From Kalaharituber pfeilii (lineage: Eukaryota > Ascomycota > Pezizomycetes > Pezizales > Pezizaceae): 64,000 nucleotides of DNA. Position numbers and translations under genes: made by a program. The stretch spans positions 1,116,001 through 1,180,000 of the forward strand of contig WHUZ01000002.1 of the NCBI GenBank assembly GCA_015179045.1. Reading direction: 5' to 3'. Of the stretch, positions 21,329 through 35,578 are shown in pieces; the first letter of the stretch is position 1, and the number at the start of each line of letters is the position of its first letter. Under the pieces are notes generated by a model. It searched no databases. It saw only the letters and a program-made list of their open reading frames with translations, and had not been told where the DNA came from.

Positions 21329-22606
21329 CTACATATCACCCATATGGACTTCAAGTGCCTCTGCGGATCTGGGTAGCACATCAAGAATCACACGCCCAAC
21401 TCCTCCACTGTCTTTGTCGGCCTCATTAGCCGTTCTTACTTCCCATCTTGCTATTTCATCACCCCGTTTATACTCCTTCACTTGCTTCACAAAATCACTA
21501 ACACTTCCGCCAACTCCAAAATATATTCTCTTCGCTGCAACAATGCCTCTTCCTTGTGGAGACATGGAACCCAATAGCACACGAGTGAATTCCGGCATTG
21601 TAGCAGGCTCGTATATGGTTTCTGAGCCCAAGACAAGATCGTATTTTCCCACTCTTTCACAGCCTAGAAGTTTTAACATATCCAAACCCCAGCATCCACT
21701 AACAAAGCCGAGATCGATTGCCATATCCCGCAATGAGGAAAGGAAGCTGCCTTTGAGAGATTCCGTGACATCAAGGTCACCAGTGGGAAAAGATAGAAGG
21801 TGTGGATGGCTATGAAGTATCCAGGAAAGGAACAAGTTTGGAAGAGTAACAAGGCGGAGCACGGAATAATTGTAATCAGCAAGGTGAAAATCAAACTTCC
21901 GGAATGCTCGTGATACGGCGTTCGTTTTGATAGAGAGGGCTATCTGGTAAAGAAAGAGTGTTGGCAGGGAAGTTCCGCAACCAAGCTAATGATGGTCAAC
22001 GTGAGCAAGTATACTTTGCTAGCATGACAATTTTCAACCTACCTCTAGCACCGATAGCCTTTCATTACTTGTCAAGGAAAATGGACCTTCCTCCCTCTGT
22101 GCCAACCATTTTACCAAGTCAATTGAACATTCCCAGCTCTTTAGTCCCCCTTCATATTTTCCTGCCCTCACATCCTCATTCCCAGAGACAAATTCGAGGA
22201 GTGCATCTTTCTCCTTCTTGCTCCTCTCCTTTGTTGAAATATTGTCCTCAATACCTAAGGCCTCATCTTCAGCCATGAGTTGCATCCTCACATCGTAAAG
22301 CTCTCGACGACAGATGCGGATGGGATTCCCGTTCCATGATTGCGCAAGAGACAATGTATTATATGAGATATTTTGGGGAAGTGTGGAGATCTGGAATAGT
22401 TGGAATTATGTTAACAAGCAACGGCGGTGGAACTGAAGATGGCTGGACAGGGAGTTTGTATAACGTACCAGATCTTCAAGAGTATGGAAGACAGGAGGAT
22501 TCTGTATATGTGGAGATTGGTCCCTTGGTTGTGGGGCGTTTTCTGATGTACTATCATCGTGTATGGATACATCTGACGAGTTTGAGAAATTGAAGTGGAA
22601 AGACAT
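21329..22606 (-). CDS. HPM1: Protein-histidine N-methyltransferase HPM1 (METTL18 family)
   Basis: Exons on the minus strand: 22606-22469, 22390-22043, 21985-21329; 380 residues. In yeast Hpm1 methylates a histidine of ribosomal protein uL3 using SAM. Seen here: the start MSFHFNF, then LEDL joined to ISTLPQNISYNTLSLAQ over intron 1, the pre-catalytic block YEGGLKSWECSIDLVKWL, SAM motif I formed across intron 2 (SVLE joined to LGCGTSLPTLFL, residues about 159-174), ADYNYSVLRLVTLPNLFLSW, the YDLVLGSETIYEP motif IV region, and AKRIYFGVGGSVSDFVK near the end. All introns are phase 0. It shares its strand with the SAH hydrolase gene, 0.8 kb upstream, which removes the inhibitory by-product of this reaction; the adjacency may be coincidental. 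Confidence 0.93.
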
Positions 22607-23386
22607 TGTGGGCTGTTAGAAGAAAAGCCAATCCATCCTACCAAAAACTCCTTGTAACTTTAAGTAGTTTTAGCATGTATCCCATCGCGAGTGCAAAAAT
22701 GTTGCAGCAGACTTCCAGACAAACATGGGAACTACACTAGACAACCATAGTTAACTTCATTCTCTCTATGAAGATGCACCATTTTACGGCCTTTTGTAGG
22801 CTCGCTATTGAAAACAGGGGCAAGATATACACCTGCGCTCTGAGGAAAAACATCACCCCCGCAATGTAGAAGGTACATATGTAGGCGGGCTTGGCAGACC
22901 GGGACCGTACACACGATATCTATAAGTAGTGGGGAGTAGAGGGGAGGCATTCAACCAACTAGAGGGAACCTATTACGTTGGTAGCAACTCTTCGGTGAGA
23001 TCCCAGAAGCTTTTTTCTTCCGCAAGCCCCCATTTATAAGTCAAAAACTATCAGCCATAGATGACAACCTATGGCAACCTTGGGGAGGATATGAGGTTCG
23101 AGGTATTACGAGAGCGGTCTTAGTGCAAAAAGATAGATAATTTGCGACAGTATGAACACTCAAATAATTTTCGAAAACAAAGCAATACAATACCCATTTC
23201 ACCTGACAAACTGTTGAAGATAAATGCCAAGTACGCCACTTCCCAACCCAGTATATTGAGACCCAAACCCCTCATAATGCACCAAATGTTGTTGAAGACA
23301 ATGCTTTTAGAGAACCCCCATGTAAGAAATCAAAAACTAAAAAGTAGGATATTCTTCATCACCTATTGAGAACTGTATGAGGAAAT
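22607..23386. other. Intergenic, nothing recognised
   Basis: 0.8 kb between HPM1 and the end of the SAH hydrolase gene, both on the minus strand. It should contain the HPM1 promoter. No conserved ORF or repeat seen. Confidence 0.45.
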
Positions 23387-25377
<1,991 letters not shown>

Positions 25378-26679
25378 GCTGAGGGGCTGGGTAATAGCGT
25401 GTATCCTATGAACTTTGAGTCAACTGGTGAGCAAGTTTCATTCATTGGCATATATACAGTGTACCTTGAGTCTAGAGGATGGTGTATGGATAAGAATTGA
25501 TTGAATTGAGATAGAGAGGAGAAAAGCTCGAGGAAGGACGGAGGTGAACTGGCAATTGAGAGTGTACAGCAGCGGGGTACTTTTAAAAAGGAAAAGGATA
25601 CCATTTGGGAGGGGCCCTTGGCTTTGGCTCTGGGGGGAAGCGCTAAGATCGCTGCAACTTGCATGCACCTCCGTTAACGTTACGGTACGTCCATCCAAAG
25701 GGGTTCTGGATCCCCCGCATTCCGGACCACTGCCTCTGTCGATATTTCAGTGGATGCGATCGCGGAGGCCCAATAATATTTCATCCGGTAGAGCCGAGAA
25801 TAGCCTGGAATGGCCAGTAGCGGCAGGCACTGCCTCTTAGAGCAGTCTGATGCCTTGCAACCTCATGCAGTCATTGTATCACGGTGTCCTTAATAATACG
25901 ACGTACTACATCGAACGTGCTTCATGCTCTACAGTTAAGTACTCTACATGCGGATGCAGCTATTGGGTATCAGTGATATCAGTGACTCTACGTCGCCCCA
26001 CATTGCCATGAAGCACTGGAGGATGACTGCCAAGTAATCAGGCAGGGCCAGATGTATTGAGCAGGGTAAGCTGGGGGCAGCACTGAATGAAGCGAATGTG
26101 GAACAGTAGAGAGCAGCGTCCTCGTACGAAGGATACTTACGTGCTGAGGCACGTTACTGCACGAGGTAAGAATGCAGTATCAACGTATCTCACGAAAAAC
26201 GGTTCTCCTCAAGCTCTGCCCTGTTCTCGTGCCCAGACTCTGCTCTGCCCCACCAAAACCATTGCAACATCTGTGAGTGTGTTGTAAGGTACGAGTACCC
26301 CCTATCATACTGTACTTGACTCCTTGGCTCAGCACTTGACCGTTGCTTGGTAGTCTAACTGGTACAGTACTAAGCTATGGCCGTTTTTTCCGCCGTAAAT
26401 CGCCGCTTTTCACGATTTAGTGACCCCAAGCTGGTATGATACAGTACAGTACAGTTCATGTGATCGATCGCTCTCCGGCAGGGAAGCTGCAGGCAAGCAA
26501 GCAACCGAAAAAAGTTGGAAGAACATCTCAAAACCATCCCTAGCATATTCTCTAGAGTGCATACTCCTGCCCCTCCCTCTCTCAGTATTGACATATACTG
26601 CCGTCTGAATCAACCCCTTCACGCAAACAACTCAAAAGCAGACAGCTAATACACTTATTTCTCCGGCGGATCTCCATGA
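25378..26679. other. Divergent promoter region SAH hydrolase / VRL1
   Basis: 1.3 kb between two divergent genes. It should hold both promoters and 5' UTRs. GTACAGTACAGTACAG-like short repeats occur near 26360 and 26440. No ORF with a family signature. Confidence 0.4.
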
Positions 26680-29600
26680 ATGCCTCTACTCAATCCCTTC
26701 CTCCGGGCTTTCTTTCGTAGCCACCTCGTATCTCAATGCTCTCCAGTCCAGGACCATATCCTCCTGGTCCCGCTTACGGAGGTACTGACAAACACCCGTG
26801 ATCGTGAGTCGGGAACCCTCTATAGTGATTTAGCAGGGCAAGACGAATTTCTGGGGAGTCATGTCCTGAGGATCCCCGGTGGATCAGTAGCAAACGCTGC
26901 CAGCATCGTTGGCTCCAGGGAAAGCAGGGGGAAGGCCAGACAATATACAACAATTAACGGACGGACGGTGGTGATCAAAGACTCATGGGTCTACTCAAAT
27001 AAAGGTTCGACTACTTTGGTGACGGAGGTGTCATTTGCAAGATGTTAACGTGCTGATGACTGCAGGGTTCCGAAGTCTTAATCAAGCCCAACTACTGAAT
27101 GATGTCTGCTACTATCCGGATGTTGTTGAGCCCCAGCAATGGCTCATATACTACATTTCCAGGCCGCTTGTTGGCTCTTTAGAGCAAGTGCCGATAGTGC
27201 CAGCTCAAATCCAATTATACTCTCCGAAGGGCGAAGATAGTACTCAGAAACCTAGCTCATCTACCCCTGGTTCTTCAACAAGCTCATCTGCGTCTCCTCG
27301 GAAGAAAAGGGTTGACTCCTTTCATGAACTACTTACCCTATTCCCGCTTATTTCGCGCCAGATGCAGAGTGGACTTGATGATATATATGTCAAATTTGGG
27401 CGCTCTTTCGAGAAACCACTTCCTCCTTCTCCACCATCTTCTGCTGTGCCGTCGGTATCCTCAACCTCATCAGCGGGTGGCAGTAATGAAGTCACAGGGG
27501 TATCATTTGCTTCTGACAGCCATAATATCGGGGACTACCGTAGCATTCGAGCTGTGGTGGATGAACATTCAATAAGAAGAGCTCTTGAAATAGCCGTTGC
27601 ATCTGCTATTGATTTATTCCAACGGGTTGACCAATCACAACTTAGCTTGATAGCTTCAACTACAGATTTAACTGGACCAGTCGTAGAGAGACTGATTGAA
27701 CGTTACATGACAGAGCAACTCCATGACACCCTTTTATTTCCCCGTGTATGTTTAACAAAGCGGGAAGAGGACGAGGAGTTGGATCGTAAAATCAAGGCCA
27801 TGGAGAATGTGGACCTCACACAAGTTGGGATTCCATCTTTGGACCAAAAGTCTAAGTTGGGACTCATAAAACGACTAACAAAAGGGATTGAGACATTCCG
27901 GAAGATTGGATCAGCTAAATCACCACATGCTATGATGGAGTTACTGCTTGAAACTGCACAATCTCTAACAAAAATTGATGAAATTCCAATTGACCAAAAG
28001 GGTCAGACGGACTCTGAAAAAGAGAAATCCTTCGAAGATGGAACTACGACAATAGTAACGATGAATGCTGATATGCTTGTTTCCCTACTATTGATAGTGG
28101 TGATACGGTCCAAGGTCCCTCATCTTACCGCTTGCCTGTCATACATGAGAAATTATGTTTTTTTGGATGATGTGGAGCAAGGAGAGATAGGATATATTCT
28201 TTCCACGTTGGAAGCTGTGATCTATCACATCATTCAAGATAATGATCAGTTGAGCCTAGCCAGCGCAAGAAATAGGGATCTCTGGCGTTGCATCCGGAAA
28301 GGAAATGTAGACGGAGTCAGAAGAATCCTGGAACCTTCTGAGGATGAGCAAGTCGAGGAAAGTGGAAATGAAAGCAATGGAGACTCTGAAAGTTACAGTA
28401 ATAACCTCAGGATCGATAGTGCCTCCAGGTCCATACTGTCAGATGAAAGCGATGATGATATAAACAACGCTCAGTCACCCTTCACCGGAGAGATTGACGA
28501 TAATTTTGGTGGAATTGAAGCTGACAATTTGGATGGCCGCACAGCAGGGAGCATTGGTGATGCCCTAGAGAACAGCCGTCATGAGGAGGGAGTCGCTGAA
28601 GTCTCGGAGGATAAATATAAGACGGATACCACCACTAACGCAAATATTGATATCCCCTCACAAATACCTGCTAGTGATGGGGATCCCCTGGCAATCGAGG
28701 ATCATGCTACTCCTGAAGAGATTGTTAAGGATATTGAACAATTATCCATGACGCAAGATACAGAAAGTACACCCTTAATTTCAAGGGACACAGAGGATAA
28801 TACAAGGAGCGTCATGGACGATTCATTTCAAGCTACAGAAGTAGTTGCCAATGGCGTTGGAAAAGGAAAAGAAAATGAGGCATTCTCTGCAATTGTTTTC
28901 CCTAGGCGGAGTCCAATACCCAGCAGCACAAGCCTGGTTAGCCTCGCTACGACAATTCGTGATGCTCTGTCACTGAATCAACTCTCACGGACTCAAACTA
29001 CAACCAGTCATAATACCTCGGCAAGCCAAGTAGCTGATATTACCTCCATCGAAAAATTATCTAAAACACGCAACAGTAATGGTGATTCAGTTCTTATGAT
29101 GGCCATACAGGAACGACAGCCTAAGGTGCTTCGGTATCTGCTAGACTGTCCTTATTTTCCGATGGCTTTCATGCTTGATGATGACAACAATGATGGGACA
29201 ACATTACTATGCGCTGCTATACAATCACAGAACATCGATGTAGCGAACGTACTAATGGAAGCATTGATGAAGGTCCCAGAGGACGCTTTGACACAATACT
29301 TTCAAAGGACTGATCATGCTGGGAGAACAGTTGGCCACTACCTTTTTCAGTGAGCATTCAACTCTTTCGCTAATTCTCTTGATCTAACGATGAATAGCAC
29401 ACCCGACTTGATAGAGAAACTGGGCCCTTGGATACCATGGAAGCAAAAGGACAAAAATGGGCAAACACCTCTTTTTGCCCTCTGTAGATCTTATGATCAC
29501 CCCAGATATCGAGAAATGGTAAAGCTAGCAATACAGGCAGCTCAAGAAGCCCAAAAGGATAGTGCACCTTTACATCTTGATGAACACGTGGACAACAAGG

Positions 29601-31172
29601 GGAACACCCTACTTCACATCGCAGGGGATCCGGTGGTTCTAAAGATTTTACTGAAGTGTGATGCTGAAGTCAATGCTGTCAATGACAAGGGCTTTACACC
29701 ATTGATGGTTGCAAGCAAGTACGGGAGGGTAGACTCTGTTAGATCCTTTTTTGGGGATCCAAGGGTGGATCTTTTGGCTAAAGAACTGCGTGGTCTAACT
29801 GCGGTTGAATTGGCGAAAGATGACGATGTTCGAAACCGCATAGATGGTACGGGGAAAATTCTCATCTATTATCTAGAAAAATTTACTAACATTACTCAGA
29901 TCTTGTACTCTTCACAAACCCTCCTAACTCTGATGGCAGAGTTACTGCTGTGGTGCGATCCTTCTTTGTGGAAGATGCGACAATTCGATTTGTTATCAAA
30001 AGTGGTGCACCCTCGGGGCAGCAAACACTTACCATTACTACCTGTCGACGCTCTTTACAGGATTTTGAGTTCTTAGGGGAGTGGTTAGCATATGAAAACC
30101 CTGCGTCATGGTTGCCCGCGTTGCCACCTGCGCGAAGTCCTTTTCAGATTCCTTCCAAACCATCAAGAGCAATTCTTCGAGATATCCAGCTGCGTCTGGA
30201 TTTCTTCCTCCGTACGTTGCTATCACACTCAACGTTCTCCACACATGAACTCTTGTGGGAGTTTTTTTTAGTTCCGGAGCTGCACACGGAGCAATTAATT
30301 GAGCGGAGTAAGAGGAAAGCGGAGACCAGAAATGAAAAAATTCGAGAGGATTACAGCCCGGTTGAGGATATAAAAGAGGTTGAGGTTTTTGTTTCGCACG
30401 CTAAAGATGCTGTGAGGAGTATTACTTATGCCTTTAGGAGCATCACACGCAGGGCTACAGTGATTCGTAGTGCAATCTTGGGTATATATTCTCACTTTTC
30501 ACTCCGTTCTTGTTCCTTGACTAACTGGAAATAGACTTCACGGACGCCTACAAGCTGAATGTGAAAGCCCTGAGTAGTTTGAAGTTTCTCGAGCCAACCG
30601 GACATATAAATACCCTGAATAGATTTGTCGATGCCCTGACACCAAACGATTCACATCCACATATGCGCTTTGTCGAGGACCTCAGGGATATCCAGGCCTC
30701 TCTAACCGGTGTCATGACAGCCCTTGACCGCCCAAAGCAAATCATCTCCGAGATGGCCGCACTTCAAAAGCAAATCGATAGACACGTGATCTCACTTCGA
30801 CGCTCCGACAAATGGCCGCTCGGCCTCCTTGACGAAACTCGGAGCCGCATCCACGAGGAGGCAGCAGAGAAAGTGCGGAAGGCTCGGGAGGAGTATTTGG
30901 GCAAAGCGAGTGAGCTAAGATGGACGCAGGGCGTGGCAGCTGCAGAACTGGCAGCGTTCCATGAGCTCAGGGAGAGGATGGTCAAAAGGGCCGTGAGGAG
31001 CTTGGCACAGAGGTCATTGTTGGCAGAGAAGACAAGGTTGGAGGCGATGAGAAGAGCAATTAGGGGAGTGATGGAGGAGAAGGTGACGCCGAAGACAACA
31101 ATAGGAAAGAGGAGTAATGCGGCGTCAGCTATAGACGGCGGGGAGCTGACAGAGGAGCCTCTTGAAGAATAG
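26680..31172 (+). CDS. VRL1: VARP-like VPS9 GEF with ankyrin repeats, PX and BAR domains
   Basis: Exons 26680-27004, 27066-29349, 29398-29846, 29900-30481, 30535-31172; 1425 residues. Domain order: N-terminal region with SNKGFRSLNQAQLLND across intron 1; VPS9 Rab5-GEF domain at about 290-500 (RYMTEQLHDTLLFPRV, MNADMLVSLLLIVVIRS, LSYMRNYVFLD, GEIGYILSTLEAVIYHI); an acidic low-complexity insert; ankyrin repeats at about 810-1010 (NDGTTLLCAAIQSQN, NGQTPLFALCRSYDH, KGNTLLHIAGDP, KGFTPLMVASKYGRVDSV); RIDDLVLF leading to a PX-like domain at about 1020-1170; and a helical BAR-like region to the end. In yeast, Vrl1 with the SNX-BAR Vin1 forms the endosomal VINE coat. The VPS9 catalytic Asp appears present (NAD), but the proline usual after DELL is Ser here. 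Intron 3 has an ACTAACATT branch site and restores the PX frame. Confidence 0.9.
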
Positions 31173-32516
31173 CACGGTGCGTACAACTAGAGTGGAGGTA
31201 CCTATTCATATTTGTATGGAATCACTTTAATACCTTTTTTGTTTTGCTTTTGTGTACATGTTTTATCTTCTCTCGCCTTTTGGTTCAAGACCTTTGCTAC
31301 CTGCAGTAGATCTATTTCTGATTCGGTTATACCAGTAGCGGAGAGGTTACTGTTACTTCCTATGTCTCTCTTTTCCTCTCCTTTTTCTCTCTTTCTTTCT
31401 GTGTGTATACATGTGTTGCCAATACGTGCGGAGGGGATTGGATTTCGACTACAGCCATTTCACGTAGATAGAAAGTTGGGAGGGGGTTTGATTTGGTTTG
31501 CTTCAGTTGGCGTTTGCTTTGATTAGGCGAGAATTCGATTATAAATGATTGTACCGAAAATAGCCTACAGGTGTGTATTATTGCGCCGAAGTAGCGATAG
31601 GGACTTACACGACTGTGTACGTAAAAGACCTCAAAGCCACTTCAGGGTTCCATACAAGAAAATACTCCTGGAGAGAATCAATGAGAATACCAAGAAAAAA
31701 AAAGACAACTCTGGAGAAAGGCAACAGCAATCTCACAGCATTATGTGTTGCGTAGTGAAATATTTATGCAAAACCCGTCAAAAACAACGGTTTCATATAT
31801 ACAAACTATACTTGTAATTACCTCGTGCGGCTCCACATATACGCTCGTGATCCCATGCCGCCTCAAACCGTAGTCACCCAAGCACTATTTGAGTATATAC
31901 CTAGGCAACTGTCCCCCATATCTTACCCTTATTTTAGATTCTCTTTATTTAAGAAAAATGTAACTCCACTCTCCTATGCATATTTACCTTGCAGCTCCTT
32001 AAAAAAAGTCAAAAAAAGGGAAAAAACGATCTGAATCAAGGGTTACCCTGATAACCTGAACTTCAACCACAACTATTAAAAGAACCGCTGGTGAGCTGTT
32101 GAGGAAAAAGTGAGGTAAGGAGATCGAAATACTGAATGTAAAAGGTAAGTTATTTACTGCTCTGCGCCCCCTGTCCTCATCTGCAGGCGTCGACTGGACT
32201 TATGCTACTCCCTGCTGTATAAATCAAGTGGTACATCCCTGATGCACTTTTACAAAGGCTATTATTGCAAGTGAGTAGTAAACAACTGGTCCAGAAGATA
32301 ACAACAGCAAAAACAGCCGAAGCCAAGTATATAGAGGTGGTTATTAAGTTTAATCCACATACATATATTTAAAACCTCGATACAAATACTAAAAAACTGG
32401 CTTATAATGAATTGAGAAAGAGGTAATGCCTTTAGGGCCTTTAAGGGGAATATTAATGAAAAAGAAAGAAAGGCACGGGAATAAATTTTGACAGTAAAAT
32501 GGACTGAAGCTCAGTC
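31173..32516. other. Gene-free spacer
   Basis: The first part of a 3.2-kb gap after VRL1. It should include the VRL1 3' UTR. A/T-rich with short homopolymer runs. No supported ORF or repeat. Confidence 0.45.
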
Positions 32517-33094
32517 TGTGATTACTGTATGGTTAGTTGGTACCTATACCAATGGTGACATGGGACACAGCAGTTACAAATAGAGCGTGAACTTGATACC
32601 GCCAAGTCACGTTGCAGTATGCAATGGTGAGGAGGGGCATGGGGGGTTAGTACTAGGTGGGTAATGTGGGAATCTTGGCGCAGGATGATGCAACGGTGGA
32701 TGATAACTCAAGATGGAAGGGGGGACCATGAAGGCCTAGGTGAGACTACCCAAGGGGGAAAGGGAGATCATGACAGCCTGGGTGAGACTACCCGAGAGGG
32801 AAGGAGGGCCCTGAGGGACTGAGGAGCGGTGATTACCACAAGGGGGGAGGGGACCAGGGGGTGATGGGTATATAAGGAGGGGGAGAAGGAGGGTTTCTAT
32901 CATCATCATCATCATCATCGTCGAGGGTGATCACAGTATAACCGGGGTGGTTATTCTGTCCGTCTTGCAGTGTTTCATAGTCCTCTTCAATACAGTGAAC
33001 CGGTCTTTGTCTTGTGCCTCGTGGTTATCTCTAGCTCTTTACTATTGTGTGTTCTCGTTCCCCTCCTCGGAACTTCCGTCTGTTCCCTCCCACA
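32517..33094 (+). repeat. Possible degenerate LTR-like segment with tandem repeats
   Basis: This segment begins TGTGATTACTGTATGG and ends CTCCCACA. It has a TATATAAGG box near 32869 followed by pyrimidine-rich sequence, a layout typical of an LTR promoter. I found no matching target-site duplication and no second copy, so the LTR reading is weak. Inside it, a roughly 40-bp unit containing GGTGAGACTACCC is repeated imperfectly at about 32710-32820, and a CAT trinucleotide run lies at about 32901-32919. Confidence 0.25.
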
Positions 33095-34405
33095 GTAAGC
33101 TGTGAGAGAAGGTTTGAAGAAGCGAATGTTACAAGTAGAAGCTTACATTAAGCTTAAACCCTATAAATGCTGTCGTGACGGTGATACTCCAACGAAGTTG
33201 CCGTGCCACTCGGACGCCAAAGTAGTGTGCTGGGAAGGCAATTTTGATGGTAGTCTTTGCTGGATATGTGCCGCAGGCAAGAGTGTGGGCGGGGCCCGCA
33301 GTCGCAGCACTCCAACTCTCCATGCCTAACATGCTCCAGCGACTATTTTCACGAATTACACAACTCTAGTACCAGGATGAATAATGTTCTTGTCCGCATG
33401 CTACGGACGATCAACACCTCATCTTATATTCATAGAGGTGTATGTATTCAACTGCGCAACCTAGGGCCAAAGCAGTCGTTGTATTACTGGAGCTTGGCAA
33501 TCCGACCCTCTTCGCTGCCAAGCTCGAGGACTGGGTATGTCCTTCTCGACCCCATCAATATGCATGCACAATACCATCCAGTGTCTGTGACCGCATATTG
33601 AGCTGCTTTACCCGTCAGAGCCCATGCAGATTGCAGTACCTGTGCCTTAGCTCCTCCTGGCCACCATCATCATCCCCAATAATGTCGTGCGCCAACGGGC
33701 TACAGCGGTTCTCGCGGGATTGGCTGCTTGCGAACTCGTGGCCCCCAAAAATAGATACTGAACCACTGGGTAATGACTTGCATGGCCTTGGCGATCGATG
33801 CATGCGCTCTGCGGGTTTCAAGTTCTTGGCGTGGAGTGTGCGGGAGGCACTTACAGTACCGTAACTATGCATACGTCCGTAGTCTGGTCCCTTGGTATTC
33901 ATAGTTCACCCATCATGACTTACGTAAGATAGCGTATCAGAGGTTTAGTTCTGGCTTGGAGAGATTGTCTTGCTAGTCTGGTTGCCTCTTGGCATTTCCT
34001 ATGCACTTCCGGGAAAATTCATCACGAGGTTTACTACTTACACCACTTCTTTCACGCGTGAACACCGTTGTGGAGATCATATCGTCAACAAAATCCAAGG
34101 TGAGCACGTCCAAAACTACTACCTGCTCTTCTTCTTCTCTCCTGCACATAGTATGATGAATTCTTTATTATTGGAGCTGTCCTAGAGCCCTTTGATGCTC
34201 TATGAGGACATGTTTAGAATTACGCAACGAAACATCTGATATCCCGTCCCTCAAATAATTCCCTTAAAAAGAGATGCTCTGTTCTGCCCATGGTTTTTGA
34301 CCAGCGTCGGCATTTGCTCTAACTTTTATACTGTGTTAGGATTTACCGGATTTTGGGCGTTACCCACCTACAACAGGCGAACTAGAAGTTTGATTTAAAG
34401 GCTTT
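33095..34405. other. Gene-free spacer upstream of SSU72
   Basis: 1.3 kb with several open frames of 60-140 codons on both strands, none with recognisable domains or splice support. The distal end should contain the SSU72 promoter. Confidence 0.4.
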
Positions 34406-35578
34406 TTGCAAAAATATAGTATCGGAATGATCACTCAGACATCCGCTCTCCCTACACTTGCGCCTGCTCCTCCAAGGGAGTCGATTACCCCACAAGCCGA
34501 GAATAATGGTACCGACATACGAGATGAGAGTAATGATAAGGACAGTAAAATGTTGCGTTCCGGCTCAACGGTGGACTTTCCGCTGAAATTTTGCACTGTG
34601 TGTGCTAGTAATCAAAATCGGTATGTTGAATTCTCCTCTGCCCGCCGTGCTCTGGCACATGAAATGCCAAGTCTCATATCGCATTGACGATTTGGACATA
34701 TTTACAGTCTTATGTCCAGCCCATCAGAAAGTTGCCCAGATATAGTAGATAGAATTTTGTACCACAACTTCATAGGAGATGACAGGCCCTATCGTTTTTC
34801 TCGTCCCATTGTCTTATATTTTGCACGGTTTATTGCTGTAACGCCACTGAGTACTTAAGTTTAATAATGGCGATTATTTCTAGTCCATTCCTCTAACATT
34901 TTTCCCATTACTAGGTCAATGGAAGCTCACCTCATCCTGTCACTTCGTCGCTATCCAGTCATATCCTTTGGTACAGGTTCTGCAGTTCGGCTCCCAGGCC
35001 CTGCCATTGACAAACCTAATATATATGCTTTCAACTCTACTACTTATGACGAGATTTATAATGAGCTCAAGAACAAAGATCAACGGCTATATACCTTAAA
35101 TGGTTTACTCAACATGCTGGATCGTAATCGCAGGATCAAAGCACGGCCTGAACGATGGCAAGATTGGAAAGTTGGACAGCCCCGCTTAGGGGGCACTGGT
35201 GCCTTAGGCGAAGCCCCTTCAGATGAGGAAACAGGTGTAGAGGGTGGAGTTGTTGATGTAGTTATTACATGTGAAGAAAGATGTTGGGATGCTGTCGTGG
35301 ATGACTTGCATAACAGAGCAAGTCCACTAAACAGACCGGTACATGTCATCAATGTAGACATTAAAGACAACCACGAAGAGGCTATTGTTGGTGGGAAAGG
35401 AATATTGGACTTAGCTGATATGCTCACAGCGGCAGCTAAAGAGGAGAGGGAGAGATCGGAGGCGGGGGGTCGCGGGTGGTCCAGGGAGACTGTAGATGCT
35501 AGAGTGCCAGATATCCTCGCAGAATGGCAAGCAAAGTGGCCGAATCTGCCAGCTGTGTGGACTTGCGGCTTTTTCTAA
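34406..35578 (+). CDS. SSU72: RNA polymerase II CTD phosphatase SSU72
   Basis: Exons 34406-34620 and 34915-35578; 292 residues, or 284 if translation begins at the ATG at 34427. Ssu72 removes phosphate from Ser5 and Ser7 of the Pol II C-terminal domain and works in mRNA 3' end formation. The CX5R(S) phosphatase loop is split by the intron: CASNQN in exon 1 and RSMEAHLIL in exon 2, with catalytic Cys66 and Arg72. Then [20 protein letters not shown], the family hallmark, [20 protein letters not shown], and [13 protein letters not shown], which carries the likely general-acid Asp. The N-terminal 55 residues are a low-complexity, P/T/N-rich extension, as in other filamentous fungi. The 294-nt intron is long for this window, with donor GTATGT and acceptor ACTAG. 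Confidence 0.95.
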
